Source: Stutzerimonas stutzeri
GTDB lineage: Bacteria > Pseudomonadota > Gammaproteobacteria > Pseudomonadales > Pseudomonadaceae
Length of the DNA: 64,000 bases
Assembly (NCBI RefSeq): GCF_002890895.1
Contig: NZ_POUL01000011.1
Span: 62,001 to 126,000 of the forward strand
Direction: 5' to 3'
Part shown: piece by piece, positions 55,175-63,968 of the stretch
Numbering within the stretch: position 1 is the first letter of the stretch
How the letters are laid out: every line of letters begins with the position of its first letter
Program-made: the position numbers and the translations under genes
The notes under the pieces: generated by a model
The model's input: only the letters and a program-made list of their open reading frames with translations
What the model was told of the DNA's origin: nothing
The model's database searches: none

Positions 55175-56132
55175 CAAGGACCCTCGCCTTGTCGAGCAGC
55201 GTCCGCGCCAGTTCGACCACCTGCTGCCGATCAGGATACGCAGGCTGCGAGCCGTAACCGGTGACGGCCAGATTCGCGGCGGCCACGCCCCACGCAGCGG
55301 CCTCGCGCGGCTCAAGGCCTTCGAGCAAGGCCACGCCGAACACGCCGGTAAAAGCATCACCCGCACCGGTGGTATCGACCGGCTCCACTTCACTCGGCGG
55401 GATGTGCAGGGTCAGCCCAGTTGTCGCCAACGCGCAACCGCCATCGCCCAGCTTGATACACACGATCCCCGGCCCGTCGCGTTGCAGCTGGCGAGCGGCA
55501 TCGGCGAGTTTGTCCATAGAGTCGAGCGAGTGGCCGACCAGCCCCTCGGCTTCCGAGACGTTTGGTGTGATTGCATGCAGCTTGGGCAACAGCCCCTCGT
55601 CGACCCGGTCAGGGAAGGATGGATCGAGCACCGCCGGAATGTCCTTTCGAGCGGCCGCTTCCAGCGCCTTGTTTACCACTCGCGCCGGCACTTCATAGTC
55701 GAGCACCAAGCAGGCGGGCGTTTCACAGCCGTCGATCACGGCAATCATGGCGTCGATGGCAGCCTCGTCCCAACAATCGTTGGCATTCGTCGCCAGGACG
55801 ATATTCTTCTTCGCATCCGGCGGCACCATGATCATCGACACGCCAGTGGACTGGCCGGCGGCGCGCCCGACGTGACAGACCTCGACGCCGGCCTGGCGCA
55901 GCGGGGCAAGCGCTTGTTCGGCCAGCTCATCGTCGCCGACGCGGCCAAGCAACAGGCTGCGATGACCGAAACGAGCGCCGATAAAAGCCGTATTGCTGGC
56001 CTTGCCGCCAGACAGGCGACACAGGTCATGGGCCAGCTGGGTTTCCCGACTGCCGGCAGGTTCATCGACCCGTACCTGAAAATCGGCGTTGATGCTGCCA
56101 AGCGACAGCAGGGTGAGGCGTTGCATAGGCAT
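55167..56132 (-). CDS. PfkB/ribokinase-family sugar kinase
   Basis: A 321-residue kinase. Family motif 1 is CRLSGGKASNTAFIGARFG and motif 2 is VDTTGAGDAFTGVFG, where the last Asp is the catalytic base. Substrate specificity is not fixed by these motifs. Overlap with the GH65 gene indicates that one acts on a product of the other, for example free glucose or the acceptor sugar. A beta-phosphoglucomutase, the usual partner of GH65 phosphorylases, is not seen here. Confidence 0.88.
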   Translation of the reverse strand: MPMQRLTLLSLGSINADFQVRVDEPAGSRETQLAHDLCRLSGGKASNTAFIGARFGHRSLLLGRVGDDELAEQALAPLRQAGVEVCHVGRAAGQSTGVSMIMVPPDAKKNIVLATNANDCWDEAAIDAMIAVIDGCETPACLVLDYEVPARVVNKALEAAARKDIPAVLDPSFPDRVDEGLLPKLHAITPNVSEAEGLVGHSLDSMDKLADAARQLQRDGPGIVCIKLGDGGCALATTGLTLHIPPSEVEPVDTTGAGDAFTGVFGVALLEGLEPREAAAWGVAAANLAVTGYGSQPAYPDRQQVVELARTLLDKARVLDG

Positions 56133-56615
56133 GCTCCGACGGCTCAGGCTAGTTCTTCAACGGACCTGAACCGGCGGCGAGGGTTCGCGTTTCGCTGAGT
56201 GCAAGGGTTCAGCAGAGCCGGAACCGCGCGGTGTTCTGCACCAGGCGGCGCGCGCCTTCGTCAAGCCGATCAGCCGAACCGTCTCTGGCCTGTGCGCCGT
56301 CCAACAGGTGCAGCGCGGCTTGATTGAGCGCCTCGACGAGACCGGACACGCTCATTCTCTGCGCACCCAACACAGGCAATGCCCCATCCTGGCGCAAGTC
56401 ATTGGCACCGCGCTGCGCTGCGGCGGATTGAATGGCGCCTTTTTCATACCTCTGCTCGTTGCCCCGCTCAACGGTTAGCCTGCAGCGCGAAGTAATGCTG
56501 GAGCTTCTCTGCAAACGGAATAGAATTCGCATCCCCCAAGGCGCAGCCCACCATCCCGGCGCTGCGTTTGCCGAATGCCCTACCCGGGTGGCCGGCCTGA
56601 TGCTGGAGATACACG
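56133..56615. other. Intergenic region upstream of the PfkB-GH65-mrp block
   Basis: About 480 bases. A minus-strand frame (56209-56532, 107 codons; inner ATG 56355 with CAGAGA upstream) could encode a short helical protein with LVEALNQAALHLLDGAQA, but it lacks homologous features I recognise. The promoter for the co-oriented kinase gene should be here; no consensus was found. Confidence 0.3.
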
Positions 56616-57191
56616 ATGTCTACCGAACCCGTCACCCTGATGGTGGCCCGCCGCGTGCGCGATGGCCGCTACCACGACCTCCTCGCCTGGCTGCATGAGG
56701 GCGAACAACTGGCCGCGGACTTTCCCGGCTACCTTGGCTCCGGCGTATTGGCGCCCCCGCCTGGCGACGATGAGTTTCAGATCGTCTTTCGCTTCGCCGA
56801 CGAGCAAACCCTCGACTCGTGGGAGCATTCGGCTTCTCGTCGGGCCTGGCTGCAGCGTGGCAGTGAACTCTTCGGCCAGCCGCACGAGCAGCGCGCGCGT
56901 GGCATCGACGCCTGGTTTGGCGGCGCCGACAGCCCGCCGCCGCCGCGCTGGAAGCAGAGCATTGCGATTTGGCTGGCATTCTTCCCGGTCTCGCTGCTGT
57001 TCAACCTGATGTTTGGCGGCGTGCTCGCCGAGCTGAGCCTGGTGATGCGGATACTGCTCAGCACCCTGGCGCTGACGCCGCTGATGACTTACCTGTTCAT
57101 CCCGCTATCCACGAGGCTGCTGGCACCCTGGCTGCAGAGTTCGCCACGCCCCCGGGTCATGCCCACTAAACAGCCGATCACCGCCCGCTGA
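56616..57191 (+). CDS. ABM-domain (antibiotic biosynthesis monooxygenase-like) membrane protein
   Basis: A 191-residue protein. The N-terminal ABM/dimeric alpha-beta barrel (about 1-105: VTLMVARRVRDGRYHDLLAW, FQIVFRFADEQTLDSWEHS) is joined to two TM helices (about 115-135 and 145-168). This DUF-like ABM-plus-TM architecture is known in bacteria with unknown function. ATG 56616 follows a weak GGAGAT site. No obvious partner. Confidence 0.85.
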   Translation: MSTEPVTLMVARRVRDGRYHDLLAWLHEGEQLAADFPGYLGSGVLAPPPGDDEFQIVFRFADEQTLDSWEHSASRRAWLQRGSELFGQPHEQRARGIDAWFGGADSPPPPRWKQSIAIWLAFFPVSLLFNLMFGGVLAELSLVMRILLSTLALTPLMTYLFIPLSTRLLAPWLQSSPRPRVMPTKQPITAR

Positions 57192-57378
57192 TCGGAACGG
57201 CTGCGGCAACATGACAAACTTGTTGCCGTCATTCGCCTGACGCCATTAAAGTGCCATCACCGCCTGTCGATAATATGACTGGGCGGTCGCGCCTGAGTGC
57301 GCCCGCCCCGGCGCACCGCAAAGCACGAAACCCAGTCGAGGCGACCCGCAACAATAGGGGTTACCGCGACGGTTCGAT

Positions 57379-58485
57379 ATGGACATGCCGCAGCGGATGG
57401 ACAGCCTGATGAACAACCTGAAACCACTATTCCGAACCCCGGCCGTCCCGCTGGCCCTGGCCTGCGTGCTGTTTCCGTCGACCGCCCCGCAAGCGGCCCA
57501 GACCCTGAACTTGCTCAATTGGGAGGAATATCTCAGCGAAGCGGTAATCGAACGCTGGGAAGCCGAAACCGGCGTGAAGATCGAACAGGTGTACTTCGAC
57601 AGCGGTGACAAACGCGACGAAGTCCTGGCCAAACCCGACCATTTGATCGACATCGCCCTGACCGAGCGGATCAGCGCCTCGCGGTTCGGCCAACGCGGGC
57701 TGCTTGATCGGGTCGATGAGCAAGCGCTGCCCAATCTCAAGCACAGTCCAAAGCGTTGGCGCGACAGCTGCGGCGCGCATGCTATTCCCTACCTCTGGGG
57801 CACACTGGGCATCGCCTATCGGGCTGACCGCCTGCCTGAGACGCCACAATCCTGGGCGGACCTGCTCGAGCCGGCCAACCGCAACGAGCCGCACATCATC
57901 ATGATGGAGGACCACGAAGACATCCTCGCCGGTCCGCTGCTCTATCAACAACGCTCCATCAACACCTCAGACACTGACGAACTGAAGGCAGCCTTCAGGT
58001 TGCTGCAGGCACAATCGCCTGCGGTGTTGACCTACGAATACGTGATTACCTCGTTGCGCAGCCAGCGCTACCTCGACAAGGCCGACATGGCGCTGGCCTA
58101 TAGCGGTGACCAGCAAGTGCTTAACGCAGTGGAAGGCATCGACGGCGAACCCTGGCAGTACATGGTGCCCAAGGAAGGCACACTGCTATGGGTGGATTGC
58201 CTGTCCGTTCCGGCCAAGGGCGCGCAGAAGGCATTGGCCTATCGCTTCCTGAATTACCTCAACAACCCGAAAGTTGCGGCGCTGAACAGCGCTGAGCTCG
58301 GCGTCGCCACCACCAACGCCGCCGCCTGGGCGCTGCTGCCTGAGGCGATACGCCAGGACCCGACCATCTATCCGCCCGAAGCGGTGCTGCAGAACAGCCA
58401 GGTGTACGAAACGCGGCCGCTGGAAGCGACGCAGACACGGCGACGCATCATCAGTGCTCTGATCAACGCTCATGACGCTCGGTAA
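57379..58485 (+). CDS. Periplasmic polyamine-binding-like protein (NspS-like)
   Basis: A 368-residue exported protein of the PotD/PotF-type binding-protein fold. The mature part begins TLNLLNWEEYLSEAVIERWE, the typical start of spermidine/putrescine-binding proteins, and has IPYLWGTLGIAYRADRLPET and LWVDCLSVPAKGAQKA. The signal peptide ends near PQAAQT. Start may be 57379, 57397 or 57409. There is no ABC permease or ATPase; instead it overlaps a GGDEF-EAL gene by 14 bases. This matches the Vibrio cholerae nspS-mbaA layout, in which the binding protein signals polyamine presence. Confidence 0.85.
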   Translation: MDMPQRMDSLMNNLKPLFRTPAVPLALACVLFPSTAPQAAQTLNLLNWEEYLSEAVIERWEAETGVKIEQVYFDSGDKRDEVLAKPDHLIDIALTERISASRFGQRGLLDRVDEQALPNLKHSPKRWRDSCGAHAIPYLWGTLGIAYRADRLPETPQSWADLLEPANRNEPHIIMMEDHEDILAGPLLYQQRSINTSDTDELKAAFRLLQAQSPAVLTYEYVITSLRSQRYLDKADMALAYSGDQQVLNAVEGIDGEPWQYMVPKEGTLLWVDCLSVPAKGAQKALAYRFLNYLNNPKVAALNSAELGVATTNAAAWALLPEAIRQDPTIYPPEAVLQNSQVYETRPLEATQTRRRIISALINAHDAR

Positions 58486-60844
58486 GCGCGCACTGCTGGT
58501 GATCTTTCCGGTCATCCTGATCGTCCAGCTGCTGGCCGCCACGATGGCCTACATGACCCAGCGCGCATCGCTGCTGGGTCTCGAACAGGCACGCCTGGCG
58601 CAACGTCTGTCGGCCCTGAAATCGGCTTATCTGGATTACCAGGCGTTCAATCGCAGCGCGCTTTACTCGATCACCGATAGCGAAGCGCTGCTGGCATTCC
58701 TGCGGGAATCGGACATCGCCTACCGCAACGAAACCCTCGGCCTGCGCATTCAGCAGAGCATCCGCTCACTGTCCAGTGCGCGGCTATCGTTCGTCTCCTT
58801 TGCCATCGTCGAGCCGGACGGCGACGTCGCCTATTACTTCGAAAGCAGCCTGTCGCCGTTCGCCAGGATGAATGCCACCCAGCAGCGAATCGTGAGGGAG
58901 GCCAAGCAGGCCGCCGACACCGACGAAATGGTCTATGTAGAGAACGCTGAAGGCGGACCGCTGCTGCTGGCCACAGACTTCATCCTGCCGGCCTCGGCCA
59001 CCCGCCCCTTGCCCAGCCAGCGCGAGGAAGCGTTTACCCTGCAACTGGCCGTGCGGCCGGAGCGGTTCATTGCCCTGAAGAACCAGCTCGAGGCCGACTA
59101 CGATGCCGCGGTCGAGATCGCCCCGGCGCTGGATGCCGAGACGTCACGCCTATCGGCGGACGTCGAGCTGTCGGCATCAGTGCACGCACGCCTGACGCCT
59201 CCGCCGCACTACCTCGCCGAGCGCCTGCGCAGGCTCAGCCTCGCCTTTCTCATCGGCGGCTCGCTGATCTGCCTGATCACCAGCGGGTTGTTGCTGCTGC
59301 TGATCCGCCGCTACGTCACCGACCCCATCAGCCATCTGGACAAACAGCTCACCGACCTGCTGCTGTGCAAGCGGACGGCGCTCGACGAACCCACCGACGG
59401 CGGTGAAATCGGCCGTCTGACGCTGAACATGAAGACGCTCCACGAGCGCAACACAGAAGCACTGCAGCGCATCCAGGAAATCTCCTGGACCGACAGCCTG
59501 ACCCACATCAGCAACCGCGCCCACTTCGGCATCTTGGCTGCGGCCATGCATGCGAAGTGCGAGCAAGGCGGACAGCATCTGGCTCTGCTGTTTCTCGACC
59601 TGGACAACTTCAAACAGGTCAACGATCAACACGGCCATGATGCCGGTGATGCGCTGCTGCGGATCTTTGCCCTGCGTGCACAGCGCGCGCTTGAACGGCA
59701 TTGCGAATCCCGTCCGGAGACCGAAACGGCCTTCGCCCGGCTCTCCGGTGACGAGTTCGCCGTCCTGCTGTCGTCCCCGGCCGCCAACGACAGCCTGACC
59801 GAACTCACTGACGCCTTGCTTGGCTTGTGCCGCGGCGGCTTCCGGGTGGACGACCGCCTCTATCAGATCAGCGTCAGCATCGGCACCGCCCGCTACCCCG
59901 ACGATGCCGCCTCGGTCACCCAGCTGCTGACGCGCGCCGACAGCGCGATGTATCAGGCCAAGGCCATGGGCAAGAACTTTGCCGTGGCGTTCTCGGCAGA
60001 GCTGGAGCAGCGCGATCAGCGCATCCGCCTGATCGAGGAACAGTTGCGCACCCTCAACGGCGACGACCAATTCCGTCTGGTGTACATGCCGGCAGTGGAC
60101 CGTGAAGGCGCGGTGGTCAGCTGCGAGGCCTTGCTGCGCTGGCACTCGCCGCTACTGGGCACGGTCTCACCGGGCGAATTCATTCCCATCGCCGAGCGTG
60201 CAGGCCTGTTTCCGAAGATCGACAGCTGGGTGATCGACCACGCGTTGGCCGGTTACCCGCAACTGGTCAGCCTGTTCGGCGAGGGCGTCATCCTGGCGAT
60301 CAATGTGTCGTCGGCGCAACTGGACGATGACCGCCTGTGCAGCTACCTGACTGAACGCGCCGCGCACCATGATATCTGCACCAGCCTCATCGAAATCGAG
60401 CTCACCGAAACCTTCGCCGCTGAACTCAGCAGCAACACGATGGCGGCGGTGAGTGCGATTCGGATGGCGGGATTCCGTGTCGCCATCGACGATTTCGGGG
60501 TCGGCTACACCTCGATCCAGCAATTGCTCGAATACCCGGCCGATACCATCAAGCTGGACATGGCGATCATCGAGCGACTGACCCGCCCGGAGATGCAGCA
60601 AAGCCTCACGGCGATCGTCGCGTTTTGTCAGGCCCAGGGCAAACGGGTCAATGCCGAGGGTGTCGACAGCCTGGAAAAACAATCCGCGCTGCTGCAGGCC
60701 GGCTGCGACCTGTTCCAAGGCTATCTGATCTCGCCGCCGCGTACGGTAGCGGCGCTGGCGGAATGGGTAGCGGTGCGTACTCGGTCGGAGACCGAGTTGC
60801 GTCTGGAACGGTTGCCGCCGCTCACGGCGGTGCAGCCCAGCTAA
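58472..60844 (+). CDS. GGDEF-EAL c-di-GMP enzyme with periplasmic sensor (MbaA-like)
   Basis: A 790-residue membrane protein. TM1 about 7-28, periplasmic domain about 29-248, TM2 about 250-277, then HAMP-like linker, GGDEF domain (about 330-515) and EAL domain (about 530-780). The GGDEF motif is SGDEF (425-429), so cyclase activity is possible. The EAL domain has CEALLRWHSP (EAL 552-554), ELTETF, IDDFGVGYTS and NAEGVD, consistent with an active phosphodiesterase. It starts within the end of the binding-protein gene. By analogy with MbaA, the NspS-like partner controls its activity according to polyamine level. Confidence 0.9.
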   Translation: MTLGKRALLVIFPVILIVQLLAATMAYMTQRASLLGLEQARLAQRLSALKSAYLDYQAFNRSALYSITDSEALLAFLRESDIAYRNETLGLRIQQSIRSLSSARLSFVSFAIVEPDGDVAYYFESSLSPFARMNATQQRIVREAKQAADTDEMVYVENAEGGPLLLATDFILPASATRPLPSQREEAFTLQLAVRPERFIALKNQLEADYDAAVEIAPALDAETSRLSADVELSASVHARLTPPPHYLAERLRRLSLAFLIGGSLICLITSGLLLLLIRRYVTDPISHLDKQLTDLLLCKRTALDEPTDGGEIGRLTLNMKTLHERNTEALQRIQEISWTDSLTHISNRAHFGILAAAMHAKCEQGGQHLALLFLDLDNFKQVNDQHGHDAGDALLRIFALRAQRALERHCESRPETETAFARLSGDEFAVLLSSPAANDSLTELTDALLGLCRGGFRVDDRLYQISVSIGTARYPDDAASVTQLLTRADSAMYQAKAMGKNFAVAFSAELEQRDQRIRLIEEQLRTLNGDDQFRLVYMPAVDREGAVVSCEALLRWHSPLLGTVSPGEFIPIAERAGLFPKIDSWVIDHALAGYPQLVSLFGEGVILAINVSSAQLDDDRLCSYLTERAAHHDICTSLIEIELTETFAAELSSNTMAAVSAIRMAGFRVAIDDFGVGYTSIQQLLEYPADTIKLDMAIIERLTRPEMQQSLTAIVAFCQAQGKRVNAEGVDSLEKQSALLQAGCDLFQGYLISPPRTVAALAEWVAVRTRSETELRLERLPPLTAVQPS

Positions 60845-60940
60845 TCAGTGCCTCGCCGCGAGCGACTCGTTTCGAGCGCTTGCGGGCGACTGCTCTCAGC
60901 CGGCGCATTGTTGCGTTCCAAAGGTCCCGGCACGGCTGCA

Positions 60941-62344
60941 TCAGCCATTGTCGTCCTGCTCCTTTTCGCCCAGGCGGCGGTAGAGGGTGCGCCGGCCGAT
61001 GCCGAGCAAGGCCGCAGCGCGGCGCTTGTTGCCCTCGACCCGCTCCAGCACGTGCTGGATGTAGCGCAATTCCAGCTCGTCGAGGGTCGGCAAGAGGGGG
61101 CCGTCGATCATCAAGCCGAGCAGTTCGTCAGCCTGGCGCTCTGGCGGGTTGTCCTGAAAATTGCCGATGCGTGCCGGCAGGTGCTCCAGTTCGATACTGC
61201 GGCCATGGCAGAAGGTCACCGCCCGCTCCATGGCGTTCTGCAGCTCGCGTACGTTGCCGGGAAAGGGATAGCGCCTGAGCTGCTCCAGCGCCGCGGGGGA
61301 CAGGCCCCGCACCGGGCGACCGTCACGTGCGGCGAAATGCGCGACGAAGCCGGCGGCGAGCAGTTCGCGGTCTTCCTCGCGATCGCGAAGCGGCGGCACC
61401 TGCAGGATGAAGGTTTCCAGGCGAAAGAACAGGTCCTCGCGAAAGGACTCCCGGCCGGCGGCGGTTTCTAGCGGCCGGTTGCTGGCAGCGATGATGCGCA
61501 CATCCACGTTCAATTCGCGCTCGCCACCCACCGGCCGGATGGTGCCCTCCTGTAGCACACGCAGCAGCTTGGCCTGCAGCGGCAGCGGCATCTCGCCAAT
61601 CTCGTCGAGAAACAGAGTGCCGCCATCGGCCTGCTGGAACAGCCCCTTGTGGGCGCGGCTGGCTCCGGTGAAAGCACCTGCGGCATGACCAAAAAACTCG
61701 CTTTCCAGCAGTTCGGCCGGCAGCCCGGCGCAGTTGATCGCGAGGAACGGGCGCCCGGCCCTTTCACTTTCGGCGTGCACGGCGCGCGCCACCAGCTCTT
61801 TACCGGTGCCACTTTCGCCGATCACCAGGACCGGCCCGGCGGCACGGGCCAATTGGCGGATCTGATCGAACAGCCCGCGCATCACCCGGCTGCGCCCGAG
61901 CATGCCGTGGAAACGGTCGTCGCTGAGCAACTGCTGAAAGCGCCGCACCTCATCGCGTAGATGGCGTGTTTCCAAGGCGCGCGATACGGCGAGGCCGAGG
62001 TGGTCGAGGTCCAGCGGTTTGGTCAGGAATTCATCAGCGCCTTCTTTGAGCGCCGCCACCGCCTGCTGAATGCTGCCGAAGGCGGTGATCACCAGAAAGG
62101 CGGGCGCCGCCTGCATCGACTTGACCCGTCGCAGCAGCGCCATGCCATCGGCACCTGGCAGGCGCAGATCGCTGAGCACCAGATCCGGCTCCCAGCCTTC
62201 CAGCAACGGCACCGCCTCCTCGGCGCTGGGCACGGCTCTCACGCTGAGTTCACGATCCTCCAGCTCCTCGACCAGCAGCTGACGCAGGCCGTCGTCGTCT
62301 TCCACCACCAGCACCCGCTGCGGTGTGCTGTCATCCATTTGCAT
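60941..62344 (-). CDS. NtrC-family sigma-54 response regulator
   Basis: A 467-residue regulator. The receiver domain has VEDDDGLRQLL and phospho-acceptor Asp59 in LSDLRLPGAD, with Lys in DEFLTKPLDLDH. The AAA+ domain has Walker A GESGTGKEL, the sigma-54 contact GAFTGAS, Walker B LFLDEIGEMPL and the sensor FREDLFFRLETF. The Fis-type HTH is NKRRAAALLGIGRRTLYRRL. ATG 62344 is chosen for the GAGGAGG ribosome site six bases away. It overlaps the kinase gene by 14 bases. Confidence 0.92.
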   Translation of the reverse strand: MQMDDSTPQRVLVVEDDDGLRQLLVEELEDRELSVRAVPSAEEAVPLLEGWEPDLVLSDLRLPGADGMALLRRVKSMQAAPAFLVITAFGSIQQAVAALKEGADEFLTKPLDLDHLGLAVSRALETRHLRDEVRRFQQLLSDDRFHGMLGRSRVMRGLFDQIRQLARAAGPVLVIGESGTGKELVARAVHAESERAGRPFLAINCAGLPAELLESEFFGHAAGAFTGASRAHKGLFQQADGGTLFLDEIGEMPLPLQAKLLRVLQEGTIRPVGGERELNVDVRIIAASNRPLETAAGRESFREDLFFRLETFILQVPPLRDREEDRELLAAGFVAHFAARDGRPVRGLSPAALEQLRRYPFPGNVRELQNAMERAVTFCHGRSIELEHLPARIGNFQDNPPERQADELLGLMIDGPLLPTLDELELRYIQHVLERVEGNKRRAAALLGIGRRTLYRRLGEKEQDDNG

Positions 62345-63818
62345 TGCCATCCTCCTCACCGGCCAGCGCCAACGAAATACGAAATGCCGCGCCACCGAGC
62401 GAGCTCTCGACCAGTTCGATCCGCCCGCCGCACTCAGCAACCACGCCGTGCGCCACAGCCAGGCCGAGCCCGCTGCCCTGACCCACCGGCTTGGTGGTGA
62501 AGAATGGCTCGAACAACGCCGCACGGTGCTGCTCGGCGACGCCAGGACCGTCATCCTCGACCTGGAACAACAGACAGCCCTCTTCCCGCCACCAGCGCAG
62601 CAATACCTGTCCGCCGGGGCTGGCCTGAGCGGCATTGCGCAGCAGATTGGTCAGCGCCTGCTCGAAACGAGGCGGATCGACCTCGCAGAACAACGGCTCG
62701 GGCGCTGCCTCCAACTGCAGGGTTACGTTCAGGACGGCCAGCTCGTCCGCCACCGCGGCAGCCGATGAGTGCGCCAGCACCTCGGCAGGCATGCGTCGAA
62801 CAGGTCGCCCGGCGGCACGACCGAAGTCGAGAAGCTGGCGGACAATCTCGCTCAGGCGCTGTACCTGGCTGCGGATCTGCAGCAGCCCTTTGCGCTGGCC
62901 ATCTTCCAGCGTCTCGCTGCGCAGCACCCGTTGCGCTTTGCCATCGATCACGCTGAGCGGGCTGCCCAGCTCATGGGCGACGCCTGCCGCCAGCCGCCCC
63001 ACGGCGGCGAGTTGCTGGGAGCGCCGCAAGCGTGCTTCGAGCTCCGCCTCGCGCGTTTTCTGTTCGGCCATGCGCTGCTCGGAATCGGCGATGCTGTCGA
63101 GCATCTGATTCAGCGCCCGGCCGAGCACCGCGATTTCCTGCGGGCCGCTGCGCGGGGCGCGGTGCTTCCGATCACCGTCAGCGACACGGGCCATGCTCTG
63201 GGTCAGTTGCTGCAGATGGCGGCCAATGGCCGACCAGTGCCCGAGCAGCACGATGCAGACGGCCGCCAGCGCCAGCACCGCCGCCGATATGCCGGCGATG
63301 AACCTCAGCCTGCGGGTGTCACGCTCGAAGTCGTTCCAGCGGCGGGTCACCTGCAGCAGCCCGTTGATGCGACCACCGCTCTGCTCCAGCGGCAGAAAGT
63401 AGGAATACACCTCGCGTCCACGGATGCGCTGATAGCCGCCGCGGCGTTTGCCGTCGGCAGTGAGCTCCTGAATCGAAGTCTGGTCCTGGTCGGGCTCGAT
63501 GGCGCCGGCGAAGGCCACCAGCTCGCCCTGATCGTCGTAGAGGTAGGCGCCGTAGACACGACCAACGCCGAGAACGGATTCCAGCACCTGCTGCGAGGTG
63601 CGTTCGTGTTTCTTCTCCAGACTGTCACTCAGCGGCAGCCGAACCGCCCGCGCCACCAGCTCGACCTCTTCCTGCAGACGCCGCTCGCTGTTGCGCTCGA
63701 CCGTCCACAGCATCAGATAACTGAAGCCGAGCATGATCGCGACCAGGGGAATCACCACCTTCAACAGCAGCGCGCCGCGCAAGGTTGAAGTTCTTTGCCA
63801 AACTGCTACATGTGCCAT
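62331..63818 (-). CDS. Sensor histidine kinase, NtrB/DctB-like
   Basis: A 495-residue membrane kinase. TM1 about 20-40, periplasmic domain about 41-170 (VYGAYLYDDQGELVAF), TM2 about 172-193, HAMP (about 195-250), H-box VAHELGSPLSVI with His282, and HATPase with LTNLLRNAAQASP, EDDGPGVAEQ and GSGLGLAVAHG. It is the cognate partner of the adjacent NtrC-type regulator. An inverted repeat overlaps its start codon. The target may be the gene that begins at 63969 on the other strand. Confidence 0.9.
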   Translation of the reverse strand: MAHVAVWQRTSTLRGALLLKVVIPLVAIMLGFSYLMLWTVERNSERRLQEEVELVARAVRLPLSDSLEKKHERTSQQVLESVLGVGRVYGAYLYDDQGELVAFAGAIEPDQDQTSIQELTADGKRRGGYQRIRGREVYSYFLPLEQSGGRINGLLQVTRRWNDFERDTRRLRFIAGISAAVLALAAVCIVLLGHWSAIGRHLQQLTQSMARVADGDRKHRAPRSGPQEIAVLGRALNQMLDSIADSEQRMAEQKTREAELEARLRRSQQLAAVGRLAAGVAHELGSPLSVIDGKAQRVLRSETLEDGQRKGLLQIRSQVQRLSEIVRQLLDFGRAAGRPVRRMPAEVLAHSSAAAVADELAVLNVTLQLEAAPEPLFCEVDPPRFEQALTNLLRNAAQASPGGQVLLRWWREEGCLLFQVEDDGPGVAEQHRAALFEPFFTTKPVGQGSGLGLAVAHGVVAECGGRIELVESSLGGAAFRISLALAGEEDGNANG

Positions 63819-63826
63819 TTTGGCAC
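63812..63826. promoter_or_regulatory. Inverted repeat at the kinase start codon
   Basis: GTGCCA-TTT-TGGCAC is a perfect 6-3-6 inverted repeat that covers the kinase ATG (63816-63818). It lies in the divergent region before the plus-strand gene at 63969. TGGCAC resembles a sigma-54 -24 element, but no TTGC is found at the required spacing on either strand. Confidence 0.5.
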
Positions 63827-63968
63827 CATACAGAGCGCCCTTCAGCCCGTCGAGGCAAACGGGACGAGCGGTAAAACCATCGATTAATCAATAGGTTATA
63901 GATTTTTAAGTGAGCTGGCATGTCTGATGCTACGCCCTGATCGTCTTTTCAGAACCAGGATCAAGCCC

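Noticed and set aside
56209-56532. 107-codon minus-strand frame before the ABM gene
   Set aside because: Plausible inner start but no recognised sequence; kept only as a note in the intergenic entry.
63812-63840. Sigma-54 promoter based on TGGCAC
   Set aside because: No TTGC element at the required five-base spacing on either strand.
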